From NCBI RefSeq assembly GCF_000247815.1, contig NC_021683.1, positions 15,056,226-15,120,225 on the forward strand: a stretch of DNA of 64,000 nucleotides, given 5' to 3'. Positions within the stretch are counted from its first letter, which is position 1, and every line of letters begins with the position of its first letter. A model generated the notes under the pieces. It was not told the origin of the DNA and did not search any database. It saw nothing but the letters and a program-made list of their open reading frames with translations. Shown here piece by piece: positions 1 through 11,800 of the stretch. The position numbers and the translations under genes are program-made. Origin of the DNA: Ficedula albicollis (lineage: Eukaryota > Chordata > Aves > Passeriformes > Muscicapidae).

Positions 1-236
1 TGGACCCACAGTGGGGCTGGGGATGGAGCTGCTGGATCCACAGCGGGGCTGGGGATGGGATGGAGCTGCTGGACCCACAGTGGGGCTGGGGATGGAGCTG
101 CTGGATCCACAGCGGGGCTGGGGATGGGATGGAGCTGCTGGACCCACAGCAAGGCTGGGGATGGAGCTGCTGGACCCACGGCAAGGCTGGGGATGGAGCT
201 GCAGGCTGGGCAGGGCTGGGGATGGGATGCAGCTGC
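1..236. repeat. GC-rich minisatellite (VNTR), about 32/37-bp units, truncated at window edge
   Basis: The sequence is a tandem array of a unit that opens with TGGACCCACAG and continues with a G-rich core GGGGCTGGGGATGGAGCTGC. Unit lengths alternate: 1-32 (32 bp), 33-69 (37 bp, with an extra GATGG), 70-101 (32 bp) and 102-138 (37 bp). Positions 1-138 are therefore two copies of a 69-bp higher-order repeat. Two further 32-bp copies follow at 139-170 and 171-202, where TGGGG is replaced by CAAGG. A degenerate copy ends at 236. The plus strand is strongly G-rich. Open frames across it are repeat translations and not genes. The array probably continues to the left of the window. Confidence 0.95.
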
Positions 237-3200
237 CGGAGCCCCGGCAGGCTCGGTCCCTTTAACCGAGGGGAGTGATGGAGAGCCCGGCGCTGCCGCT
301 CCGAGAGGCCCCTGTAATATAGTGCTGTGCAGCTGCAACTTAGATCGTGAGGAAAACAAAATGGGCCGACTGAAATGGAAACTTTTGTTACTTATAATGT
401 TAATGAAACCAGTTTATCAGGCAGCGCAGAGGAAGTGGAATATTTAGTGCCATTTAATGTCTAATCATCAGCATTTCTTTGAATAAATCACATTACATTG
501 TCTAAAACCTGAAAAGACGAAGCTGTAATAATTTTTAATATGTTGTAGTTTCATTAAAGGGACACCCTGTTTGCCATCTAGCCCTGTGTGTCTTTGGGGA
601 GGCTGTACACGACGTGGAAGTGTGTTTGGCAGGTTGTGACACGGCTTGGTGGCACTGTGACTCGGCTGTGGCGTGGCCACACCGCAGAGCTGGGGGTCCC
701 CATTTGCTCACAGATGGCTCGTGGCCAGGCTGGAGGGTTGAGAAACGACCTGAGGTTCTTTGGATCTGAACTCTGGTGGCTTTTGAATATAGCAGAAATA
801 CTTCCTCTGTCGAGGACAAATTTCTTCCCATTTCCCCCACAGCATCCCAGCATCACCCCACTGAGAGCTGGGGGGGTTTGCATGACCTACCTGTGAGCTG
901 AAGTGCTCAAGGTTTTTAATCAACCAGCACAGCCTTGGCCCCTCTCCAGCAACCAGCCTGGTGCCCCCTGGGCATCCCAGCTGGTCCCAGTGCCCCCGGT
1001 CCCTGCAGACCAGTGCCAGGCATGAGCACTTGGCAGCCCACAAAGGTCCCGTTCTCGCCCACCAGAGTCTTGCTCGTAGCAACTTTTAAGTGAACTGCAA
1101 TGAACCTATAAGTCATAATAAAATGAAATGATGACAGTTGTCTTCAAATCCATTGATTAATGGAAATATGGGTAGCTGGACACAGACTATATGGTTATAA
1201 ATGGTGCTGTCAAAATAAAATAATTATTGTATTAATAAGGAAGCTGCTCAGCATCGGCCCTACTCTACCTCTAAAAATATTTCAGCCCTTGATGTGTTTT
1301 GTGTTTCACGATACATCATGTGTTTTCCCGGCGAGCAGCTCGGTGCTGCACGTTTTAATACAATTACTGCTTTGCAATGTGAGCCCTTCGGATCCTGGTA
1401 CATGCACCACAGCTGCAGATGGATTTTTTTATTGACTTAATACTAGTTCTAACTAGATCCTGAAGATTGACTAAGTTGGTGGAGCACATACCACTTTCAA
1501 GCAGGAATGGGAAAAAAACTAGCATTTCTTATTGTACCTGAAACACTCTATGATATGTACTAAATATTATGACTACTGCGAGCCCTGCAATAATTGATTC
1601 ACCCACACAGCCATTTAGTCTGTGAGCTGTTCGTTTTACAAATTCTACAATCTTTTAGAAATTCTTTCAGTGAAGAAGATTGCTGCCTGGCCTCAGATTC
1701 ATTATGGTGATTGAATCCTCTTCAATAGAGAACTGTTTAAAGAGAGCACATCCCTGTGTGTCTCACTCAGAGTGAAGGCACATAGGTTAAAAGCTTGTCT
1801 GGGTGGCATAATTCACTGCTGCTGTGCCAAACAATCACATCTTATTGTGACCTTCATAAGATACAAAAAGGCAACAGTATGGAGCTAGTCTTTTTTTATT
1901 TTATTTTTTTTAACCACAGCACAATTTTAGCTACCCAACATCTGAAGCTACCAGAATCCCTAATTAAATAACCAATTAATAATGTAGAATAGAAAGAGCT
2001 ATTTTTTTTCAGACACAAAATCATAATTAATCAGAGTACAAAAAGCTGCCTGTCTTTATATCAGGAAAATATAGACTAGGTATTTAAATATTCTAGCACA
2101 CCTGAACCTTGGCCATCCGTCATTGTTATGACTTAAAACATCTCAGACTAAATTAGGTTTTGTTTGTATAGAGCAGTGAAAGTCAGATGGCTTGAATGAC
2201 AAAATTAGAACATGCTCAAATCACTGAAACAAAACTGCATAAAAGGAAAGATGTGCAGGAGGAGTATTGCTCGTGTTAAGCTGAAATCCTTCTTTGTGGG
2301 ATTTTTTTTCTCCTCTCCTCAAATTATTGTTTGTAACAATAGGAAGCAGAGAACAGCTCTAGGAACTCTATCAGTGTTCTTTATATACATCCCTTTTGGC
2401 ACATTTATATATTAAAAGAAATAATATTGTTGTGTATAGCTGAAGCATAACCTCTGTTATTTCTACTTAGTCAAGGAAATGCCATAACAATGGATATTTT
2501 TCAAGGAAGAATATCTTTGAAACACAAGACTACAGTCATTTTGTATAGCTCACAGAGGTCAGGTTTACCAGGAATATATTTACATCTTTTTTACATTCAA
2601 AAGTTGAGGCTTTCTCCCTTTGGAAGTTTGTGGTACATTTTGGTAAAATTAAGCAAGCAGATTTTAATAAATATTCCAAGGGGTTTAATTTTGCACAGTT
2701 CATACCTTATCCTCGACTATTCCGCATGGGCAACAAAAAAGTTCTGCTGTTTGTTCTGTGCAGGAATGGAAAGGCAGGAAGGGGAGGCTCCCCAGGCCCA
2801 GCAGCCACAGTTCTGGGGCACAGGATTGCTCTGGGAACCTCCAGCACCAAAGTCTCTGCTGGGAAAATGGGCACCACGACACAGAAATCGCTAAATTTGC
2901 ACCAAATTCTGCAGCCCTTAATTGAGCAACCCTCTTGGTGACCTCGAGGGCAGATCTGCTCAGTCAAGGGCTGCAGTATTTGGTCCCCTGTAATTGTTTC
3001 TGAGGTATAATTGATGAGAGGCTATTAACGGCTTCCAAGTTTGATAAGTGTTTAAATTAATGGTTCTTGGATCTGTCTTGTTTTAAGCATGTTGTAGGCC
3101 TTTAAATGCTTTTTTTTAGGAGGAAGTAGTTTTACAAATGTTTGATGTGAACGCCTATGTGACCCTGAAAGTGCCTATAGATATCTGTGTGCACACCTGT

Positions 3201-3683
3201 GGATTCTATAGAGTGGAGAGAAATTAGCAGCTTTCCTTGGGCCAGTGCTGTATAGAGCAGGAAATTCTGCCTGTCTTTTTATTGTTCAACACCTTACCAC
3301 AAAGGATCTCAGTCCACATAAAATTTGTTATTATCCTAGCAATAAATAATTTTGGTGACAGTTACGGTATAAAACTTTGTGCGGTGTTTTTTTATTGATA
3401 AAGCAGCTACAAATCAACATACATGAACACAATAAAAATGTACAAAATATATGTATTATAGTTCAGACTTTGTCAATAGGGCATTACATTGATCCATTCT
3501 CTTTGGTGTTATTTGCAGAGCTGCACTAAGCTTTTCACCAGCCATGCAAACTTCGTTAAATTGCCTTAAAAAATAAATCACAGTGTTGGCTTGGCTTCCT
3601 GAAACCCAGCTGGGCTTTGGAGTGTGACTCTGCAGAAAGTTCATGGAAACTGTACAGAGATCATGTTCCAGGGCTATCTCAGA
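237..3683. other. Noncoding DNA, no gene recognised
   Basis: No supportable gene is seen. A GC-richer patch at about 590-1080 is open in several frames on both strands, which is the pattern of composition and not of coding. From about 1100 to 2480 the DNA is AT-rich, with many TAAT and ATTA words and no recognisable repeat. It has the look of unique intronic or intergenic sequence, possibly with conserved noncoding elements, but this cannot be tested from one sequence. The stretch 2480-3683 is ordinary mixed-composition DNA running into the left edge of the microsatellite. Confidence 0.6.
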
Positions 3684-4758
3684 GAGATATAGATATATAG
3701 ATATATAGATATAGATGATATAGATATATAGATATAGATATAGATATAGATATAGATATAGATATAGATATAGATATAGATATAGATATAGATATAGATA
3801 TAGATATAGATATAGATATAGATATAGATATAGATATAGATATAGATATAGATATAGATATAGATATAGATATAGATATAGATATAGATATAGATATAGA
3901 TATAGATATAGATATAGATATAGATATAGATATAGATATAGATATAGATATAGATATAGATATAGATATAGATATAGATATAGATATAGATATAGATATA
4001 GATATAGATATAGATATAGATATAGATATAGATATAGATATAGATATAGATATAGATATAGATATAGATATAGATATAGATATAGATATAGATATAGATA
4101 TAGATATAGATATAGATATAGATATAGATATAGATATAGATATAGATATAGATATAGATATAGATATAGATATAGATATAGATATAGATATAGATATAGA
4201 TATAGATATAGATATAGATATAGATATAGATATAGATATAGATATAGATATAGATATAGATATAGATATAGATATAGATATAGATATAGATATAGATATA
4301 GATATAGATATAGATATAGATATAGATATAGATATAGATATAGATATAGATATAGATATAGATATAGATATAGATATAGATATAGATATAGATATAGATA
4401 TAGATATAGATATAGATATAGATATAGATATAGATATAGATATAGATATAGATATAGATATAGATATAGATATAGATATAGATATAGATATAGATATAGA
4501 TATAGATATAGATATAGATATAGATATAGATATAGATATAGATATAGATATAGATATAGATATAGATATAGATATAGATATAGATATAGATATAGATATA
4601 GATATAGATATAGATATAGATATAGATATAGATATAGATATAGATATAGATATAGATATAGATATAGATATAGATATAGATATAGATATAGATATAGATA
4701 TAGATATAGATATAGATATAGATATAGATATAGATATAGATATAGATATAGATATATA
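3684..4758. repeat. Long hexanucleotide microsatellite (GATATA)n
   Basis: A pure GATATA array with period 6 runs from about 3731 to 4756, roughly 171 copies, with no interruption that I can see. The left shoulder (3684-3730) is imperfect and mixes 6-, 7- and 8-bp spacings (GATATATA and GATGATATA). The right shoulder has a single 8-bp variant before unique sequence begins. The minus strand reads as endless Leu-Tyr, Tyr-Ile or Ile-Ser dipeptides in its three frames. These 376-472 residue open frames are translations of the repeat and should not be annotated as proteins. The perfect interior suggests recent expansion, or collapse or filling during assembly. Confidence 0.97.
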
Positions 4759-5151
4759 GAAATAACTTGTATGTATAGTGGAGATTGGCAGAGAAAGTGA
4801 TGAAGGCATGAGATACAGGACAACCAGAATAAAACCCCATCAATGAATGTAATTGGTGATTAACAAAAAAAGAAACACCTACTTTTTGTCCAAGAACATG
4901 AAAGCATGTGAGGAAGGTGACCCTCACAGGAGTGATTTGAGGCCATGTGGACAGCAATGCAGAGCTGGAGCGACAGCACTGAGGCTGCTGAGCTGATCTG
5001 CTGGGTGCAAAGCTCAGGATGTGGTTTGGAGGAAATGGTAATTTAACCAAAGAATTGCAAAAATGGTCTAAAATGCTGCATAACTTTACCAAGCATAGAT
5101 TATGCCAGAAAAAAAACCCAAAACAACCCTGTTGTCTTGCTTTGATAAGAT
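4759..5151. other. Noncoding spacer right of the microsatellite
   Basis: This is unique-looking sequence of mixed composition. No gene, repeat family or RNA gene is recognised. The long minus-strand frames that enter it are extensions of the microsatellite translation. Confidence 0.55.
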
Positions 5152-5248
5152 CATTGATTTTCTAGATAAAAGAAATGAAATAGATCTCATCTCTCACAGC
5201 AGAGTATTTGATAAAATGCCACGTGGGAAATTATTAAGGCAAGATAAG
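5152..5248 (+). mobile_element. Possible decayed LINE (CR1-like) reverse transcriptase fragment
   Basis: The plus-strand words AAATAGATCTCATCT and GTATTTGATAAAATGCCA, followed by CGTGGGAAATTATTAA, resemble the reverse transcriptase region of amniote CR1-like LINEs. There a conserved Ala-Phe-Asp-Thr-Val-Pro-His-Gly-Lys-Leu-Leu segment lies just upstream of the catalytic palm motif. Here the plus frame reads VFDKMPRGKLL, keeping Phe-Asp, Pro, Gly-Lys-Leu-Leu and the spacing, but with several substitutions. The catalytic motif itself is not found and the frame soon loses resemblance. This is an inference from remembered family consensus and not an alignment. A chance match over about 60 bases cannot be excluded. 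Confidence 0.38.
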
Positions 5249-5621
5249 TACCTGAACAGCAAGACAAGGGAGAGAGATTGGGCTGGTCATGCTGAAAGAC
5301 AAAGCACAGGTCTAGGCAGAAGTCAACAGATGCCTCTCAGAAGGAGATCTTGGGGACAAGGTAACGTGGTGACGAATCTTGCTCAGCAGGCAAAACCGGG
5401 AGGCATCACTGATACATCACAATAATCAGCATAGCATATGGGGAGAGCAGGGCACTTCCTAGGAAAGACTTATTCTGTCCCACCACTGTGGGCTGGAGGG
5501 GAGGGAAGTCCTGGAACTGAGTTTTTAGTGGTTCAAGGGGAGTGGAGCCCATGACCATGGCTGGTAGAGATAATGGCAACCTTAAAACTTTGCCTGTGGA
5601 AAGCTTTGGAGAATACCTTAC

Positions 5622-5825
5622 CTGCTGGCATTTCCTGACACTCCTCAGCTCTAATTCTCAGTTTTGTTTTCTCTGCTATCTCATTGCATAGCCAGTGGCT
5701 GTGATCTCTCTCAGTGGTGTGCAGAAGCAGCTGTGTTGGCAGGGTGGGGTGCTTGAGATGGGAAGTACTTGAGGGAGATGATGGAGGGAGCCTCACTCCC
5801 CTTCCCTGAAGCCTTGACGTTTTCT
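5622..5825 (-). other. Exon-like segment, 204 nt, open and frame-symmetric; function unknown
   Basis: On the minus strand a pyrimidine-rich stretch ending TTTGTTTCACTGTAG precedes position 5825. The segment ends at 5622 with a strong 5' splice site, CAG|GTAAGGT. Between them lie 204 nt (2 + 67 codons + 1) without a stop in one frame, so inclusion would keep frame (phase 1-1). The predicted peptide includes NEIAEKTKLRIRAEECQEMP near its end and shows no domain I recognise. No in-frame ATG opens it, so it would have to be an internal exon. No partner exon was identified on the minus strand. It could equally be a pseudo-exon or part of a noncoding RNA. Confidence 0.18.
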
Positions 5826-8800
5826 CTACAGTGAAACAAAGAGCTGTCACTCACTCCAGCACAGAGGGAGTGGGAGGAGGAAGCCCACCTGCAGTTAAAT
5901 AAATAAATACAAACATATATTCATGTGCATTCCCTATGCATTGGTTCCCTGAGGGACTGTGGTGCACAGCCCTCTCCTGGTCCCTGCTGTGCTCCGTGGG
6001 ATGCTCCCCCTGGCTCCTCTGGTCTCTGCAGCCCATGAGGTTGGCATGCAGCATGTGAGGGTGCATTTCCTGCAGGGACACCCCTCACCACCCCTTCCCT
6101 GCCTGCTGTGCCCCATCCCTGGTTGGGGCTGTCCCCAGCCCCAGGAGGGAGCAGCCCAGGCGCTGTGGGTGAGGAAAAGAAATAATTTGGTTTCTAAACC
6201 GGGATTGGACATCATTGTAGCCAAGTCACAAAAACTGCCAGGCCAAACCCCACAGAAACTGGGCAAGTTGCTGAGCAGAACCAGTGAGAATAGGAGGACA
6301 TGATACAAATACCACCTCTCCTCAGTTGTGGTGCCTTGCTCTTATCCTGCAAGTATTTGTGTTAAAAACAGTAAGAACAAGACATCTGAAAATTAGGATT
6401 CTATGTCAAACTGTCAATACCCACAAGCATGCAGCCTTTCATTAAAATCTGTTTGACATTTTTGTTATGCACAGAGAGCCAAAAAGATGCCAAAAGGATG
6501 TGATATTTGTGATCACATCCTCCTGCTAATACAAGACACTGTGAAGATGATTGTATTAAAACACTCTTTGCAAAAGGATGAGCAGTTAAAGCAAGAAAAG
6601 TGAAAAGAGTGACTGAAGTTAAAAAGAGAGTTATGTGCAGTGGGGGGATTCAGGATGTGCTCATGGGTGATGTAGTGGCAAGTAGCCTTTTTAACTCTTT
6701 GTAGCTAATTGAAATGATAAGCAATCTAGTAATTTCACTTTTCCACAGAGGTTTTTCACCCCCAAAATGTACACAATTTAATAATTTTTGGAAAAATCAT
6801 GTAATGATCATGTCATGTGACCCGGGCAGAGGAGATATTATTTTGTCACAACAATGTGAGTAAATTATCTTACTGGCAACTGGCTTAAAGGTCATGGAGA
6901 TCATCTGATGCGTGAGATGGAAATTTCTCATGCCAAAACAATATTGACAGCTTATCAAGCAGGGAGGAAAGCACAATGATATAATAGAATGTAAGGTAAG
7001 ATAACGCTTGCTGCTGTTGGGAGAAAATATGACATGGCATTTCAATTTTAAGGTTATAGGCAGAATGATATGCTATAGATGCTTAGAGGCATAACTGGCC
7101 AAGTTGCCTACGGGTAGGCTAAACTGGATGCAACATTGTAGCTTAACAGAAAAAAATATAATACATATTAGATATTAAATACAGTACCTGAAGAAAGAGA
7201 TATAAACCAAAGGAGGGAAGGAGAAAGGACTGCCCCTGCCTGGATGGATGGATTCACTCTGAACAGGCTGCTGGCTCTGCTGGGACTCAAAGATTTGTGT
7301 GGCATTGCTTTCTCTTTCCCTAACATTTTAGTATTGGTAGGTGTCTTATGGCTTTTCTTTAGGTTTACTCCCTGACCACATTCATCTTTCCATTTTATAG
7401 CTGTAATGCAGTGCAGGAATGACCAGGGATCTATACAGTAGTTGTGTGTGTATATATCTACAAATCTATATATCTATAACACCTATATACATAAGTTACA
7501 GACATCTGAGCCCTGAACTGGACACTAAAGGTTTTCCACCTTGTTTTCAATTCTGAGTTGTAATGCCAGCTGAAAAAAAAATTGCAAGAGAAGGGCAATA
7601 TTCCACGAGGATCTGCCACAGCATGAATGGTCATGACCTTCATTAATCATGTGTTTGAGTGCCTATCCTTGCTGCACTGGGGCTGCTGCTGCTCCCCTTT
7701 TTGGCACAGAGCAGCCCAGTGACACCCAGGCACTGCCTGCCTGTGACACCACGGGCACTGGGCACAGCCACCAGGCAATGCCCTGTGCTGCAGAGCAGCT
7801 GATAGGGCTGAGAAATCTGTTTCTTGTCTGCTCTAACACAATTGCCTGGGAGGCAGCACCGTACCTGCTGCCCACAGGTCTTTGCTCGGAGGGCCCTGTT
7901 TTAAACAGCACACAGCATCAAAAATGCCGAGGAGATAAATCAGAACAGGTCGGGGGTCTCTGCATGCATCTGTGTTTCTCTGTGTGTTTGTATTTGGGGC
8001 AGATTCAGAGTATTTCAGGACCTGACATTTCTCATCCATGAATGGGCAATGCAGTTCCATTGATGTGTTCACTCACTAGGGCTTTTTTTCAGCTGTTCTT
8101 AACCCAAATGAAAGGTGTGCATTATTTATTTTCTTTCCTGCTCTCATCAGAGGCTGAAATTTAACCTGTCCCCACCTGCAGGAGCCCTTCCCCGTGTCTG
8201 TGTGTGGCACACACACCAGGATCCCACAAACACCTCCCTTTTGGCATGAAGGATTCTAGGGGCTCAGCCTCTGCCACCTGCCTGTGGCCGGCCAGTCCTC
8301 GAGCCTCACCTCCATGGGCTGCATTAGGCTCCAAAAATGATCTTGGCGCTCTGCTGGATGTGCTGGGTGTGCACTGGAAGGCAGCAGTGGTGTCAGGGGG
8401 GAGGCAGAGCTGTGTGTCCATGGGCAGTGCTGCAGGGTGTGCGTCAGCCCACGCTCCCCACTCAGCCCTGGGTGCCACGGAGAGTGAGAGTCTGGGTGAG
8501 CCACATCTGCAAAAGTGATCAGGAAATAGGGCCAGAGCCAGCCTGTCACAATGTCTTACAGCTGCTTGTACAGAAGGTCCTTGGGACTTTGAAGATCTTA
8601 ATTTCTCAGAGGAAAAAAAGTCAATGGGGAAGTTTCCTCTGCAGGTAGTTAGTTGTAAATGAGCTATACAGATACTCACCATTCTTTGTGTTGTCTCCAG
8701 GGAGAATCAAGACAATGAACAGAATCAACAGGACTGATACTCTTGCAGTGACTGTTCAGAAAGGGTCGGTTTAGTTGGCAGAGTTTCACTGTTCTTGAGT

Positions 8801-11800
8801 TTGGCTGTGGATTTTGAGCTCCAGCATGGCTGGGGAAGGGAAAAGGAGCTGCCAGACTTTACAGGGCTCAGATAAAATGCACTTGCTTCTCCAGGGTCAG
8901 ATGAGATCTGAATAAAAGCTGGCTTTTTTGGCTTTGGTATTTTCAGATCCATCTCAAAGCACAGTCAATTTCAAAGTGAAGTGGTTGGTTTCTAGTTCTT
9001 TTTCCAGGACTTGCATAGCCCCGTGTTCTGTCAATCACATCTGTATCCCCACACAAGGGCTGCAGCCAAATATTGTCAGTGGTGTATTATGAGGGTCCTC
9101 TCTGCTCAAAACCTAATTGAAGCCTTGGACAGGGGTAGCTGCTCTCACAGGTTTCCAGTATTGCATCTTCAAGAGTCAACTTGCTGGGAGCAATGCACTC
9201 ATTTGTGTAAGGAAAAAGATCCCTTAATGTGCTATTAAATTAAACAATGTCACTGCTATTGCAGTAGAGCTGAGCGAATAATCCATAATGAATAATTTAT
9301 TCAACAAATTTAGCTGCTTTCTCTGCTCACAGACTATCTGGAGACAGATCACAATTCCCTCCAATTTACTTATTATTTGAAATTACTGATGGATAGCTTT
9401 GTAATTAAAAAAACAACTCTGTGTCTTGATCACAAACAACTGTGGGTGTCTGATCTTCGTTAGTCAAGGTATGTGCGTTGCTTGTGATGGGTCAGATAAA
9501 TCACATGATATTGTTTCTGCCTGCTCATTGGAGAAGCCTGCAAGCATCTTTGGCATGAAAAGACAAAAAAATTCTGTCTCTGCATGCAATTTTGAAATTT
9601 GTCTTGTGCAAACATTTGCCCAGTAAAACTTGATTGCTCAAAAGTGTGCAGAAAGCAAATCCCAGGGGGAAATCGATGTGGCTGCAGTAAATTCATTTAA
9701 AAATGTGAATGAATATTTGCAGACTTTTTTTTTTTTTTAAGTTCCCACCTAGTCCTGCACAACAACGCCCATCAAATGCACCATTTCACTTGTTGAAGAT
9801 TATTTGGTTGGTTTTATCTTTTCTCCTTTTCTCCCTCAGAAGAAGACAGAATGTGAAGGAATCTCTGGTCTTGATATTGCAAGAATGTTAGACTGAACTC
9901 AATGATCAACTGCATGGGAGGCATCTTAGAACTGATTATCTTGGAAGGATGTTTCAAAATCTCCCTGTTCTGATGGCCAGAAGGGTTTTTCTGTTTAAAT
10001 CTTCCGTGTACTCATGGACAGGTTATTCTCACTTGCTGCTGAGTCTCACTCCACCTGTCCTGTAACATCCCTGAGGGAGGGATGGGGGTCTCCAGGCTGC
10101 CCAGGAAGCAGAGTTGGTTGCAACTGCTTTTTTTTCCAAAGCCCCTGCTAAAAGCCATCTGTAATTTGTTGCAGTTCTTACCTTCTTTGTAGGTTCCTCT
10201 TTCTCCATCACTACCTTGCTCAGATGGGGGGACCCTCCCTGACCTCACCTCAGTGCAAAATCAGACATGCAGCCCTCCTCCTCCTCCTTCCCCTTTTCCT
10301 TTCTAAGTCCTCTGAACCTAGAGGTAAAACTTGTAGGCCCTCAACCCTCGCCCAGTATTTGAAGATGATTGATACTGAAGGAACAATGTGTTTTTTCTTT
10401 TTCTAATTTCCAGTGTTAAGAAAAACAACTACAGTGGGGAATGTTTTTGCAGAGGTGTGTGTAAACCTCTCAGATCTGAGGTCCAAGGGTTCTGTTTGTA
10501 CATGAGGGAACGGGCTGATTAATTGATCTCTGAATCCTGTTTCAATACTTCGCTCTTCCCAATGAAAGAGATGTCATTGTTTTTGTGAGTTCAGCTAGGT
10601 TAGGTCACAAAGACAGATTCCCCATCTTTTGAAGTAATATACATGTCGGTATCATCTTCAAGTAGAAAAGTTCATGTGGCAGCTTTTGTGTTTCTCCACT
10701 AGGAGCCAAACACGAATAACAATTATTACTGCACCGTAGCTGTTCCAGGCATTCACACCCTATTAAAGCAGAGAGCAGTTCCAGGGAGAAACACCACTCC
10801 TTGGTGGGGAGAGGAGTGCTTAGTGGTGACAAACAGCACTTCAAACCCAAATGTGGTGAGCCGGGTCAGGGAACGCTTTCCTTGGTACAGATGCAGCTTT
10901 TCATCGATGTGGTGCTTAGAGGGGGAATGTGCCTGTGGAGCTAGCAGTGCCAGCAGCTGCCTGCTGGTGCCCGTCCCCGGTCCCTGTCCCCGGGCCCTGC
11001 TTCCACTTGACCTTCAGCATCCCCTGGCTGATGCAGAGGGCTTCACTTATTTTGAATGTGCAGAAACGTGGTCCTTTGTGGAAATTGCATATCAGCATCC
11101 AGAAGACAAGGAGACAGATGGGATCACAGGGAGCTGAGTGGTGTTTGGGCTGTGTTTGTGCTGCCTCCGGTGCCCAGAACTTCACTTGGGGTCAGGCCTG
11201 TGATCACTGTGATCTCAGTGCAGCACAAGACACCCAAGAAGAATATAGATATAAATGTCCCTCCCTGGCAGTTTTCCTGTTAAAGACAACTCTTCTCCCA
11301 GCTGGCTGCTTTGCTCTCCCTTCCCCATGCCTTACACCCAGGTAGGGCATGCTTGAAACGGGTCCCAAAGCCACAGGAAAAACAAAGAACGGCTCGTGTT
11401 TATTTTTGCAGAGTTTTAACCGGGTCGGCAAGGAGCGAAGCCTTGTTAAAAGGGTTTTACTGTGGGTCATCCAGAGTTTGAGGAGATGAGGAAGGAAAGG
11501 GGGGGAGAAGCTGCTTCCCCAGGGGCAGGTTGGTGTCTGGTGCCACGCTGCCCACACAGCTGCAGGGAACACAAAGCCAGGGCTAGAAGAAGAGCAATAG
11601 CAAAAACTCCTTTGGGCAATGAGGATATGAACTGAGGATGTTTTAATATTTTTCTCACAGAAAATAGCATTAGTTAATTTTGCCCTCCATCCTCAATTGC
11701 TTATGAAAACAAAGTGAAAGCAGCATAATTCTTTAAAGCCCATGCATACTTTCTTAAAAATGACCTTTTCACCTGTAATTACAAATAAAAGATTATTGAG

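Noticed and set aside
11..447. Overlapping frames with Gly-Trp-rich repeats at the window start
   Set aside because: All three plus frames are open through a minisatellite, so the openness reflects the repeat.
3456..5092. Minus-strand open frames of 376-472 codons
   Set aside because: They are translations of the (GATATA)n microsatellite as repeating dipeptides, with short random ends.
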